From the NCBI GenBank assembly GCA_024743115.1, contig JANSXC010000001.1:181628-245627 (forward strand): a DNA stretch of 64,000 bases, in the 5' to 3' direction. How positions within the stretch are numbered: the stretch's first letter is position 1; each line of letters begins with the position of its first letter. A program made the position numbers and the translations under genes. Below the pieces are notes generated by a model that saw nothing but the letters and a program-made list of their open reading frames with translations, was not told where the DNA came from and did no database searches. The stretch is from a bacterium (GTDB lineage: Bacteria > Planctomycetota > UBA1135 > UBA2386). Positions 36,404-46,300 of this stretch are shown in pieces.

Positions 36404-38113
36404 CTACTCGACGCGAACCCGCACGAGCAACGCCCGCCCCGCTCCGAGGAACCCCGTCGCGACGCGCTGCAGTTCCGCGCCGCCGTTGTCGTCCAGCGCG
36501 AGTGCCGTGTCGAACGAGAAAACGCGCGTGACCGGTTGTTCGAGCGTGACCTCTTCCTTCGGCAGTTCGACTTTGGCGTCGCGCGTCGAGCCGACGAGTT
36601 CGGGGCTGAGGACGAGCGAGCGCCGGCGTAGCTCCGCGAGCACGATGGCGTCGAGATCCAGTTCGACGCGACGCACGCCGTGGACATCGGCGGGCATCAC
36701 CTTCGCCGTCGCGAACCACCCGTCCTCGACCAGACTGACCTTCGGATCGGGGATGCGCGCCGACTGCGCGACCTCCACGTCCCAGTCGCGCACGAAGCTC
36801 TGTTCCCGGCCGCTGCTGAAGCAGCTGGGCAGGCCGACGAGCACCGGGCCCGTAGCGCGCCACAACGGTTTGTCACTGGCGGGCGCGCCGCCCACGGCCA
36901 CGTCATGGACCTCGAGCGTGAGCTGCCGCATCGTCAGTAGCTCGTCGACACGCACGGCGATGCGCTGCGCCAGCTGTTCGCCGTCAGTGCCCGCGAAGTA
37001 CAGCGCCGCGGCCTCGTCGAGTTTACGCACCGGCACCTCGCCGCGATCGGCGGTCCACTCGAACTCTTCGTTGACGAAGTCCGCGACCGAGTAGAACTCG
37101 GTCGGTTCGTCGGGTTCCCCGGCGCGCGTGCCGCGGAAGCCGAGCACCGGTTCGCGCAGCAGCGGGGAGCACAGCAGCGGGGCGATCGGCGTCGGTTCGT
37201 CGCCGGGCCAGTCGACGCGGCACCGCAGGCGCAGGCTCGTGCCGTCGACCGCGGCCCATTCGTGCACGCTCTCGGCGCCGCGGTCGACGCGGAACGCCAG
37301 CCCGGCCTGATCGATCCGGCTGCAGATGCGATCGACCGCGCCGCTCACGTTCGCGCTCGGCATCGGGGTGGCTTCGAATGGCGCGACGGTTCTCGTCACG
37401 ACCTCGACGACCGCGGCGTGGCGACCCGGCAGCGGTCGGGCCCGGAGCAGTGCCGAGGCGCCCCGCGTTACCTCGACGACGACGGGGTTGCTCGTCATCG
37501 CGGACTGCGCGATCTCGACCTCGAGGTCGCTGATCAGCGTCGAGTGTTCGATGTCCCCGACCACGGCGACGTCACCGAAGCCTACCGATTCGACCGCGGA
37601 CAGCAGTGGCACCGCGCCGTCGGTCGTGACGCGTTCGAGCCACAGGGTCACCGTCACTTTCGGCGGAACCGCCTGACGGATCGTGCCGAGCCCGACCTCG
37701 AGCAGTTCGGGTGCTCGCCGGGCGCGAACGAAGTACGAAGGCCCCGCGCGGGTCACCCGGAAGGCGCCGTTGGCCGACGGCACGAGCGCCGCGAGAACCT
37801 CGAGCAGCGAGTCCTCGCCGTAGATCGCGCGCCGCGCGTCGTTGTCCGCCGTCCCCGCGCAGGCCAGCAGGTGTCCTTCTCCCGAGACAACGTGACGCAG
37901 GAACAGTTCGGAACTGTCGTACCACGCGCGAACGATCGGCGAATCCAGGCTGGCTGGCGCCGGCCGGACGACCGCCGAGTTGATCTCCCTGGCCCGCTGA
38001 GGAGGCGCTGCGAGCAGGTCCCCGACGGGGAACGCCGGGCCCTGGGCTGTGGCGGTGGTGGTGGCAGCGGAGAGCGTCAACAGCGCGACGACGAGCGGCA
38101 GGCACGACTTCAT
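36404..38113 (-). CDS. Secreted protein with internal duplication, function unknown
   Basis: 569 residues starting MKSCLPLVVALLTLSAAT with cleavage near ATAQ (ATG 38113; an ATG four codons upstream is possible). It contains two related halves: VGDIEHSTLISDLEVEIAQ then SAMTSNPVVVEVTRG in the first half and FVRDWDVEVAQSARIPDPKV in the second, with similar flanking patterns. The segment VELDLDAIVLAELRRRSLVL and the AQ-S-NPxV motif recall secretin-like or pilus-associated proteins found in planctomycetes, but I cannot name a family. No catalytic motif was seen. It is divergent from the VOC gene with a 285-bp gap. Confidence 0.7.
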   Translation of the reverse strand: MKSCLPLVVALLTLSAATTTATAQGPAFPVGDLLAAPPQRAREINSAVVRPAPASLDSPIVRAWYDSSELFLRHVVSGEGHLLACAGTADNDARRAIYGEDSLLEVLAALVPSANGAFRVTRAGPSYFVRARRAPELLEVGLGTIRQAVPPKVTVTLWLERVTTDGAVPLLSAVESVGFGDVAVVGDIEHSTLISDLEVEIAQSAMTSNPVVVEVTRGASALLRARPLPGRHAAVVEVVTRTVAPFEATPMPSANVSGAVDRICSRIDQAGLAFRVDRGAESVHEWAAVDGTSLRLRCRVDWPGDEPTPIAPLLCSPLLREPVLGFRGTRAGEPDEPTEFYSVADFVNEEFEWTADRGEVPVRKLDEAAALYFAGTDGEQLAQRIAVRVDELLTMRQLTLEVHDVAVGGAPASDKPLWRATGPVLVGLPSCFSSGREQSFVRDWDVEVAQSARIPDPKVSLVEDGWFATAKVMPADVHGVRRVELDLDAIVLAELRRRSLVLSPELVGSTRDAKVELPKEEVTLEQPVTRVFSFDTALALDDNGGAELQRVATGFLGAGRALLVRVRVE

Positions 38114-38398
38114 GGTGACGGGCACTGCAACTCGCGCGCCGTGTGGTCACATCTTGGTCGCAGGTCCTCGGGGGCCACGGGTCCGTCACGCGGCGATCGC
38201 CGAGCAGCAGGAACTCCGCGAGGCGGCGTTCCTGCGACTGTCACCGAGTATTCGAAGTGCTCACGTTGGGCGGAGTTCCGCCGCGGCTGCTCCAACGCGT
38301 TGCCGAAACGTCCAAGACCCGGGTGGCCGTGATCGCGAGAATCCCTGGATCGAGCGCGCTCCCTCGTTGTCGTCACCGGCGTTCGCCCAGGAATCCCT

Positions 38399-38845
38399 AT
38401 GAAGATCCACGAACTGTTTTCCTACATCTGTGTTTCCGATGCCGAGCGCGCGATCGCGTTCTATCAGCAGGCGTTCGGGGTGACCGAGAAGTTCCGGCTC
38501 GTCGGGCCGAACGGGCGCATCGGTCACGCCGAACTCGACTTCGGCGGCGCGATTCTGATGCTCGCCGACGAATTTCCCGAGTTCGGCGCGCATGCCCCGG
38601 CGCACTATGGCGGCACACCGACGATGCTCCACCTGCACGTCGACGACGCTGACGAGGCCATCCGCCGGGCCGTTGCGGCTGGCGCCGAGATCGAGCGGGA
38701 GCCGCAGGATCAATTCTACGGCGAGCGGTCCGGGACCATCCGCGATCCGTTCGGGCATCGCTGGAACATCGGCCACCACCTGGAGGACGTCAGCCCAGAG
38801 GAAATGCAGCGCCGCTACGAAAAGCTGTTCGAAAGTGGCACGTGA
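38399..38845 (+). CDS. VOC superfamily (glyoxalase/bleomycin-resistance-like) protein
   Basis: 148 residues from ATG 38399 (MKIHELFSYICVSDAERAIA). The fold shows the two beta-alpha-beta-beta-beta modules of the VOC superfamily: DAERAIAFYQQAFG, then GHAELDFGGAILMLAD, and in the second half TMLHLHVDDADEAIRRAV and DPFGHRWNIGHH. Such proteins include glyoxalases, dioxygenases and PhnB-like proteins; metal ligands in this copy could be the histidine and glutamate positions (GHAEL, LHLHVDD) but substrate cannot be told. Its 3' end overlaps the convergent AraC-type gene by 31 bp, so the two transcripts would form an antisense pair. Confidence 0.9.
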   Translation: MKIHELFSYICVSDAERAIAFYQQAFGVTEKFRLVGPNGRIGHAELDFGGAILMLADEFPEFGAHAPAHYGGTPTMLHLHVDDADEAIRRAVAAGAEIEREPQDQFYGERSGTIRDPFGHRWNIGHHLEDVSPEEMQRRYEKLFESGT

Positions 38846-39645
38846 TGCGCCCGCGGCGTCGCGAGTCGCAGGTATGTCGATGGTGTGAGACCGGTGAACT
38901 CGCGGAAGTCGCGGTTCAGATGCGGCTGGTCGCTGAAGCCGGATTCCAACGCGACGTCGGCGAGTGCGATCCGATCACTGCGCGCGAGCTCCAAGGTGCG
39001 CTGAAAGCGCGCGACCCGGCAGAACAGCTTGGGTGGCAGACCGACGTCGTCGCGAAACAGCGCCAGGAAGCGGCGGTGGCTGTAACCGGTTTCGCGCGCC
39101 ACGGTAGCGATCGAATTCGTCGACTCGAAGCGAACCAGCGCGTGCGCGACAGCGGGGTGTAGCGCCGGGTGGGGCGGCAGGCGCGCGGCGAGCAAGGACT
39201 CGAGTATCAGCAGAGCCTCGTTTGCGGTCCGTGCTTCGGCGAGCGCCTGCTCGCTTCGGCGTGTCATGGCCTCACCCCAGAGGTTCGCGAGCGGCGTGTG
39301 GCGTTGCGCGACTTCCCCGGCCGGCACGCCCGCGAGCGCACGGAGCGCCGCGGGCCGCAACATGGCCCCGACCGTCCACGTGTCGCCGCCGGTGAGTTTG
39401 TCGTAGTAGGTCGCGCGCGGGCCAGCGAGCACGGCGGTCGCTGCGGATGGGTGACCGTTGCCCTGATCATCGCCCTGACCATCGCCATCGAGCAGTCGAA
39501 TCCCGTCCGGACCGAGACTGAACACGACGTGCGCATCGCCGGTGGGCAGCACCCGCTCCGCCGAGACCGACCGTCGGCCTTTCGAATACCAGACGTTCGT
39601 GAGGAACGGTCGCAGGGGCGGGCTGGCGGGGCGGGTGACGAACAC
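38815..39645 (-). CDS. AraC-family transcriptional regulator
   Basis: 276 residues, GTG start at 39645. The C-terminal third is the AraC double helix-turn-helix: SIATVARETGYSHRRFLALF for the first and IALADVALESGFSDQPHLNR for the second, with the typical FREFTGLTPSTYLRL tail. The N-terminal part (RVLPTGDAHVVFSLGPDG) resembles the small-ligand or DUF6597-type domain found in this regulator group. The gene converges on a VOC-family gene and overlaps its end by 31 bp, which is suggestive of a local regulatory link but not proof. A long inverted repeat begins 18 bp upstream of its start. Confidence 0.9.
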   Translation of the reverse strand: MFVTRPASPPLRPFLTNVWYSKGRRSVSAERVLPTGDAHVVFSLGPDGIRLLDGDGQGDDQGNGHPSAATAVLAGPRATYYDKLTGGDTWTVGAMLRPAALRALAGVPAGEVAQRHTPLANLWGEAMTRRSEQALAEARTANEALLILESLLAARLPPHPALHPAVAHALVRFESTNSIATVARETGYSHRRFLALFRDDVGLPPKLFCRVARFQRTLELARSDRIALADVALESGFSDQPHLNRDFREFTGLTPSTYLRLATPRAHHVPLSNSFS

Positions 39646-39662
39646 GCGGCAAGTCTACCCTG

Positions 39663-39821
39663 GCAGGCCGTTGAACAATCTCCGCACGCGTCTGGCCCGC
39701 GCTCTCGCGCAGGTCGACCCGCGCAAGCCTCGCTGAATCGGTGGATTCGCCTACGCTTTCGCCGGCCAACCCGCACGAGAATCACGACCCCGCCGCATCC
39801 GCGGATTGTTCAACGGCCTGC
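39663..39821. repeat. 18-bp perfect inverted repeat flanking a 123-bp core
   Basis: Arms at 39663-39680 (GCAGGCCGTTGAACAATC) and 39804-39821 are exact reverse complements. The 123-bp interior holds no ORF. The arm resembles the terminal repeats of some insertion sequences, so this could be a MITE or IS remnant, between the AraC start and the HEAT-like gene end. No clear target-site duplication was seen. Confidence 0.6.
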
Positions 39822-39870
39822 TAGCTCGGGTAGCTCGGTTGCCAGCTCCAGGCAGCTGGCGCCCCGGCGC

Positions 39871-42429
39871 TCAGAAGCGCATCTCGTAGCGCGCGTCCAC
39901 CGGTTCGCTGGCAGGGGCCTCGAGCGCGCGCAGCAGCGCCGTGCTGAAGTCGTCGTAGTGCTGACGCTCGCCGGCGATGTGACGCACACCTGCGCCGGTG
40001 GTGTTGCCGAGGCCGCGGCGACCGGCGTGGACCGAGTGGGAATAGCTGACGGAGTTGCCGTCGCCGCGCGTGCCCTTGCCAAAGGTGAATTCGAGGACGA
40101 CGCCCGTGCCGTCGTCGGCGCGGGTCACGAGCAGCTGCAGGCTGTCGGGGGCGTCCGTTGCGGCGCCGCCGAACGCGGTCAGCGTCCCGACGAGGGCTTG
40201 AACGTCGAGGCGTCGGCCTGCGAGCGTCTTGGCCTGCTGTTCGATGGCCTCGGGGAACGGAGCCGAAGTCTTCGAGAGCCGGATGGCGCGTACACGCGAC
40301 GCAATGCGGCTGCCGAGTTCGCGCCACTCGAGTTGCCGGGTCGGTTCGCGCGCCGAGACGGCCTGTTCGTTCACCGTCGGCAGGGCACCGAGGCCGAGTG
40401 CCTCGATCTTCGCGAGGGTCTTCGCCCGTGCCTCTGGCGAACGCTCGATCCGCGCGCTGGTCAGCAACCGATCGAGTTGGGCCGGGTCCGCGGGCGGTAT
40501 GTGCGGCTGCGCCGGGCGCGGCAGGGGGGCGAGGCCCTTGCGCTCACGCCATTCGTTGGTCACGGCCAACAGTGTGCGGCGACGCTGCTGGAGCGGGGCT
40601 TCGAAGTCGAAGTCGTAGAGCTTCGGGAAGCGGGTATGCAGCGCGGCCGCGGCGAAGTCGCGTAGCTCGGGATCGGTCGTGCCGTTGAAGTTGCCGCGGA
40701 ACCTGCGTTCGTCTCCGAGCAGGCTGCCGAGTAGTTCTTCGATTGCCCCTGCCGTGTCGTCGTTGGCCTCGCCGAGTGCAACGTGGCCACCGTGCCGTGA
40801 GCCGTCGAGCAGCCGCACGGAATCGAACCAGGCCTTCCCGGTGCCGAGTGCGCGCACGGTCCGGTAGTCGAGTCGATCCGGGTCGGCGGCGAGGGCTGCG
40901 ATCGCTCGCTGCTCGCCGCAGGTCGCCAGAAACGCCGCCAGCGGTTCGGCAGCGGATCTCGCGGCGCCGGAGTTCCAGAGCTCGATCATCGCGTCGACGG
41001 CCACCGCGCGATCGCCGCGCAAGAACAGCGCGCGCGCGGCGGTTGCGCGGGCGCCCGCTGCCTTTGCCAGCTCGGCGCGCAGCAAGGCGGATGCCTCTGC
41101 ACCGGGCACGCCGGCCAGCACGGCGACCAGCGACCGGCGGGCATGGTCGTCCAGCCCTCCTGCCAGCGCCTTGCGGGCCGCCGGCCGCACGTCGGCCGGG
41201 TAGCGCTCGAGCAGGCGTTCGAGGTGCACTGCGCTACCCTGCGCCGCGGACTCGATCAGGATCGTGCGCTCGCCCTTGTTTTGGTACGCCTGCCAGAGTT
41301 TCTCGGCGTCCGCCCGGCTGCCGCAGGGCTCACCCGTGATGCGCCGGCCGATCGCCGCCGCGACGTCGCGCACGCGGAGCACCCGGTGCGAGAAGTAGAA
41401 GTTGCGGTGGAAGCCGACGCAGCGCGTGAACGAGTCGTCGTCAAACGCGGGGAGCAGGGCCGGCAGCGCCTGGTAGCCGCGCGCGACGATTCGAGCGGCG
41501 GGGCTGTCGTCACCGCGCGGGTCCGCGAAGACGTCGCAAGCGCCTGGCTGGCTCCATTGGTGACCGTTCTGCTCGCGCAGCCGGAACACGAGATCCGCGA
41601 GTTCCGCTGCGTCAGCGGCGTCGACCGCGAGCGGAGCGCGCTCGCGTTCTTCTCGAAGCATTTGCGCGAGCAGATCGCGAGTCGTTCGAGCCCGTTCGAC
41701 CTGGGCGCTGTCGGGGAACCGGCTCAGGAGACGTTGGCAGTCCGACAACAGATCGGTCAGCGGGCGCTCGGGGTCGCCGAAGTCGACGATCAACTGCCAC
41801 ATCGCGACGTGGCTCAGGTCGGCGGCGAGTCCGTCTTGCAGGGAGGCCGTTCGTTCGTCTTGTTGGCTTCGCGCGAACCCCGCGAGCTCCAGGGCGAGCT
41901 CGTCGTCCCCGAGCTTCTCGCACGCCCATGCAAGCACGAAGAGGTGAGTGCCGGGACCGTGCCCGGGCCCGTAGGTCAGCGACCGGAAACGGTCGGGAGG
42001 GTCGTTCTGTGCGCGCAGCCTCGCGAGCCGGGCTCGGCAGTGCGCGCGCAGCGATTCGACGACAAAGCCGACGCGCTCGTGCTCGGGAGTGCCCTTGGCC
42101 GTGCGCTCGAACTTCTCGGTCTTCAGGTCGACGGTGAGCACGCGGAACTCGCGGCCGTCGTCACTCAAGAGGAAGCCGGCGAGGAACGTGTTCTGCTTCG
42201 GCTCGTTGCCGTGCTGGGACCACCTGCCGGTGGCGATCCGGACGAATGGTTGGTCGCCGACAGCGGGGTAACCCAGGTTGTCGAACCAGGTGACCGCTTC
42301 ATTGAACTCGGAATCAGGGATCTCGGGCTGAGCACGAACTCCGGTAGCTGCGAGCAGAGTGGCCAGGAGGAGGGTACGGGCGCCACTGGTCGTTGGTCGC
42401 GGGCGGTGCCCGATGAAAGGGTCTGCCAT
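39871..42429 (-). CDS. Secreted HEAT/armadillo-like helical repeat protein
   Basis: 852 residues starting MADPFIGHRPRPTTSGART, with a hydrophobic signal-like stretch (LLLATLLAATGVRAQ) ending in an AQ cleavage site. Most of the protein is alpha-helical with Ala/Leu/Arg-rich repeats of HEAT type (AKAAGARATAARALFLRGDR, and ALLAFLATC-like helices around residue 480-560). A C-terminal beta-rich segment (SLQLLVTRADDGTGVVLEF then GDGNSVSYSHSVHAG) follows, ending YEMRF. No enzyme motif was recognised; such repeats usually serve as scaffolds. The gene stands alone on the minus strand between the inverted repeat and a decayed gene remnant. Confidence 0.75.
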   Translation of the reverse strand: MADPFIGHRPRPTTSGARTLLLATLLAATGVRAQPEIPDSEFNEAVTWFDNLGYPAVGDQPFVRIATGRWSQHGNEPKQNTFLAGFLLSDDGREFRVLTVDLKTEKFERTAKGTPEHERVGFVVESLRAHCRARLARLRAQNDPPDRFRSLTYGPGHGPGTHLFVLAWACEKLGDDELALELAGFARSQQDERTASLQDGLAADLSHVAMWQLIVDFGDPERPLTDLLSDCQRLLSRFPDSAQVERARTTRDLLAQMLREERERAPLAVDAADAAELADLVFRLREQNGHQWSQPGACDVFADPRGDDSPAARIVARGYQALPALLPAFDDDSFTRCVGFHRNFYFSHRVLRVRDVAAAIGRRITGEPCGSRADAEKLWQAYQNKGERTILIESAAQGSAVHLERLLERYPADVRPAARKALAGGLDDHARRSLVAVLAGVPGAEASALLRAELAKAAGARATAARALFLRGDRAVAVDAMIELWNSGAARSAAEPLAAFLATCGEQRAIAALAADPDRLDYRTVRALGTGKAWFDSVRLLDGSRHGGHVALGEANDDTAGAIEELLGSLLGDERRFRGNFNGTTDPELRDFAAAALHTRFPKLYDFDFEAPLQQRRRTLLAVTNEWRERKGLAPLPRPAQPHIPPADPAQLDRLLTSARIERSPEARAKTLAKIEALGLGALPTVNEQAVSAREPTRQLEWRELGSRIASRVRAIRLSKTSAPFPEAIEQQAKTLAGRRLDVQALVGTLTAFGGAATDAPDSLQLLVTRADDGTGVVLEFTFGKGTRGDGNSVSYSHSVHAGRRGLGNTTGAGVRHIAGERQHYDDFSTALLRALEAPASEPVDARYEMRF

Positions 42430-42529
42430 GCTCGGATTCTACTGGGATGCCGATGTCTCGACCGATGGAGTGTCGCCCGGTCCGCGGTGCGCTCGAAGGG
42501 CAGGGGCACGTACTCCGACGAGGCGTCGA

Positions 42530-42730
42530 GATCACGAGCCGGCGCGACGCATGGACCTGGTCGATCAGATACTCGAGTTCGTAGCGGCAGCCCTGGTTGT
42601 CCTGCGTCAGACCACACGGATCGATGGCGATGACGTCGACCGCCATGAGGAGTCTTGCCAGGGCGGACTGCCATGTCGAGCCACTGCATTGCTGGGTGTT
42701 GCGGGGCGGGTACGACCCGAACCCATCCGT
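42530..42730 (-). pseudogene. Decayed gene remnant (TIR/SLOG-like fold?)
   Basis: On the minus strand one frame reads TDGFGSYPPRNTQQCSG then STWQSALARLLMAVDVIAID, PCGLTQDNQGCRYELEYLID and QVHASRRLVI with a clean high-GC third position. It has no start or stop that fits: upstream and downstream the frame loses protein character. The pattern (tryptophan-helix, hydrophobic VDVIAID strand, C-rich loop, RYELEYLID helix) resembles nucleotide-binding or TIR-like domains of large planctomycete or myxobacterial proteins. I infer a gene fragment left by deletion. Confidence 0.5.
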
Positions 42731-42801
42731 GGCGATCGGAGATTCGGTCCGCTTCCGAAGTCGTTGGCGCTTCGCTGGAATCGTCTGGCGGTGGCTGAGG
42801 C

Positions 42802-43197
42802 GTGCAGGATCGAACGCTTGATTTCGAGTTCGTGGCTGGCATCACGATGTGGGTTCGGCTCGAGCAGGTCGAAGAGGGCGCGGTGCCGGAGCGCTGCGCT
42901 GGCTCGCTCTCGGCCGGAACGGTCGCTGCCCTGCGCGAACTGTTGCATGCCGTTCGCGATGAGCCCGATGCGGACAACGCGATCTGCTTCCACGGCGCAT
43001 CGGCGCTGGTTGGCGAGGCCGATGGTCGGCTTGAAGATGCCGTGCGACACCGCGAGACGGAGATCGCCATGATCCTGAAGCTGTACGAAGCCATGCGCGG
43101 GGAGCCGGCCAGCACAGTGGAATATGCGTTCCAGGGCTACGGTGCGGAGGATCTGGCGATTCGGCAGGAGCTTCTCCTTGCCGTGCAGCAGGGTTGA
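42802..43197 (+). CDS. Small helical protein of unknown function
   Basis: 131 residues from GTG 42802, or 116 from ATG 42847 (MWVRLEQVEEGAVPERCAG). The sequence is helix-rich and well composed (GTVAALRELLHAVRDEPDAD, GRLEDAVRHRETEIAMILKL). The pattern ASALVGEADGRLEDAVRHRE resembles a single TPR-like helix pair. No signal peptide or known motif. It ends 136 bp before the first of the tandem kinases and points in the same direction, so it could be part of that operon. Its 5' end overlaps nothing else convincing, although a decayed minus-strand fragment lies upstream. Confidence 0.6.
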   Translation: MQDRTLDFEFVAGITMWVRLEQVEEGAVPERCAGSLSAGTVAALRELLHAVRDEPDADNAICFHGASALVGEADGRLEDAVRHRETEIAMILKLYEAMRGEPASTVEYAFQGYGAEDLAIRQELLLAVQQG

Positions 43198-43332
43198 TGT
43201 AGGTGAACGGCGCAGGGAGCCGATGCGCTGGAGTTGACAACTGCATCGGGGCAGGTTGATGCGCTTGACGACCGGCTGCGAGGTAGAGTTCCGACTCGCT
43301 TCCTCGCCCAAGCGTGGCGATTGTCTCCCAAC

Positions 43333-46300
43333 GTGAGTGCCGACTTCATCCAGCAGGCCATGGACGTGTTCCTGGCTGCGATCGACCTTCCCGACTCGGA
43401 GCGGCGAAAGCTCGTAGCGCGGGAGTGCGGCGACGACGAGCAGCTGAAGGCGCGCGTCGACGAGCTACTACGGTATGCGAGAGACGACGGGGAGGCCAGG
43501 GCCGTCGCGCCTGGTTCGGCCGCGAACGGGCCGGCCGCTACCGGCATCGAGCTCGGCGACTTCAATCTGCTCGAGAAGCTCGGTTCGGGCGGCATGGGCG
43601 TCGTCTGGCTCGCGCAGCAGGAGAGCCTCGACCGGGAGGTCGCGCTCAAGCTCGTGCGGCCGAGTCTCGTAACGCCGGAGCTGTTGAAGCGACTCGATCG
43701 CGAGGCCGCGATCCTCGGGCGGTTGCAACACCCCGGTATCGCGAGCGTGTACGCGGTCGGGCGCGCGCGCATGGGCGGCGATGGGATCGTCGACGAACAG
43801 CACTTCTTCGCGATGGAGTATGTGCAGGGCGAGCCGATCGACAAGTACGTGGAGCGCCACGGCATCGACACCGACGGCCGGCTCGAGCTGCTCGCTAAGA
43901 TCTGCGACGCGGTCGCGCACGCGCACGACAAGGGTGTCGTGCACCGCGATCTAAAGCCCGACAACATCCTCGTGACCGAGGGCGGCACCCCGAAGGTGCT
44001 CGATTTCGGCATCGCGCGCGCGATGAGCTCGGACGCGAGGACGATGACGATGCAGACCGCAGTCGGGCAGGTCGTCGGCACGGTGCCCTATATGTCACCC
44101 GAGCAGGTCCTCGGTGACTCGTCGCAAATCGACGCGCGCTCCGACGTTTACGCGCTCGGTGCCTTGCTCTACAGGTTGCTCAGCGGCCGCCTGCCGGCCG
44201 AGGTGTCGGGGCGGTCGATGCCCGAAGCAGCGCGCATCATCCGGGACGACGAGCCGACGCGGCTCGGCACGGTGTCGACGTCGCTGCGCGGCGACATCGA
44301 GACCCTCGTGCACAAGGCACTCGAGAAGGACCGCGAACGGCGCTATCAATCGGCCGGCGCGCTCGCTGCCGATATCCGCCGCTACCTCGCGAGCGAGCCG
44401 ATCGTGGCCAGACCCACGACGACGCTCTATCAGGTCCGCAAGTTCGCACGCCGGCACAAGGGGCTCGTGGGCGGCCTCGTCGCGGCGTTCGTCGTGCTCG
44501 TCGTGGGTGTCGTCGTGTCGGTGTTGTTCGCGATCGAAGCCAGCCACACAGCCGCGGCGCTCGAGCGTACGTCCTACTCGCAGGGGTTGCTCATCGCATC
44601 GAACGCCATCGACACGCGCGAGGTGGCGGTCGCCGAAGGGGCGCTCGAGCGCGCTCCGGAGCAGCTTCGTGGTTGGGAGTGGCAGCATCTCTCGAGCCGA
44701 CTCGATATGAGCATGCTGCAGTTGCAGCTGCCGGTGGGAGCTTCTAGTTACGACGCGCGGCCGTGCTTCTCCGACGACGACACGGTGTTGTCGATGTGGG
44801 TTGGATACGGCGATCCCGAGGCCGACGAAGAAGGACGTGTGAGGCTGGTACGCTGGCGTCTGCCGACCGGCGAGCTGCTCGAGCCGGGCGTCGGGATCTA
44901 TCCCTTCGACCGGAACGATGCGCTGCCGCCACAGCCCGACAACGACTGGGGGCGTCGCATTGGCGATGAGTACACGTGGTTTCGCTCGGCATCTCATCCA
45001 CCGATCCGGATCCCGTGGGCGGACTTCGACGTGCCGGGCAAACAGGTCGGCAGTGTCCGCGTCGCGCCAGGTGGAACTCGCGTCACCTGGTGCGCTTCGC
45101 CGCCCCGTGACCTCACGGAGGGACAGAGTCGGAGCCTTCCTGGCCACGAGACGTGGCTCGCGGAGGTGACCCCGACCGGGCTTTCGAATGCGCGCAAGAT
45201 CGGACCGGGCACACCCGCGCTGATCAGCGACGACGGGCGCCACGTAGTCCTACGGACGGACCAGCTGGGAGCCATGCTCGTCTGGTCCGAGGCCGGGGGG
45301 ACTGTGGGGCTCGAAGGCCACACGAACCTCGTGCGGATGGTCAGGAACACCACGGATTGGCGAGTGCTCGCGACGGCCTCGTTCGACGGTACGGTGCGGA
45401 CCTGGGACCGCGCCACGGGGAAGCTCATCGCGAGCACGGAGCCTGGTGCGATCGTCACGTCGTGTGCGATCCGGGCCGCTGGTCAGGCGGTCGTTTCGGG
45501 TGGGAGGGATGGTCTGTTGCGCATCTGGAATGGTCGCGAGCTCGCGCCCGGGCCGGTCCTGCACGGCCCTCGCACGAAGGATCCCAGCGTGCTGTCGTGG
45601 TCCGAAGACGGTTCCATGATCGCGTCCGTTGCATGGATGAGCGATCGATGGGTGCGCGTGTGGGATGCGCACGTCGAGGCCGACCCGTGGCAGTTGCGCG
45701 GGCACGAGAGTTACGTTTACGCGTTGGCGGTCAGCCCGGACGGCGGGTTCGTCGCGTCAGGCAGCTGGGACAACACGGTGCGGCTGTGGGATGCCTGCAC
45801 GCTCGAGGAGGTCGCGACGTTCACGGGCCACGACGACTACCTGCAGAACGTCGCGTTCAGCCCGGACGGCCGTACACTCGCGTCGGTCGACAGCCGGCAG
45901 CGCATGAAGCTCTGGGACGTGGCGAGTCGCAGTCACGTGCGAGACGTGCCGGACTACGGGCTCGACCCGAACACGCCGATCACGTGGCACCCCGACGGTG
46001 TGCGGCTGCTCGCCGCCATGAGCGGGGACGGGCTGCAGCTGCTGGACTCGCGTGACGGTCGAATGCAGCAGGAAACGTGCGCACTGCTCGGCGAGTTTCG
46101 ATCCGGCATCGTCAGCGGTGACGGGACGCGGTTCGTCCGCGTCGAGTACGTGGAACGGCGCCATCAAGGCTGGGGCTACAAATGGGTCGTGCTCTGCGCC
46201 ACGGACACCGGCCGCGAGCTCGCGCGTGTGAACGCCGGCAACAACCACCTCAAGTTCGCGTTTTCGAACGTCGGCTCGGGGCCGCTGCGACTCGTCTCGC

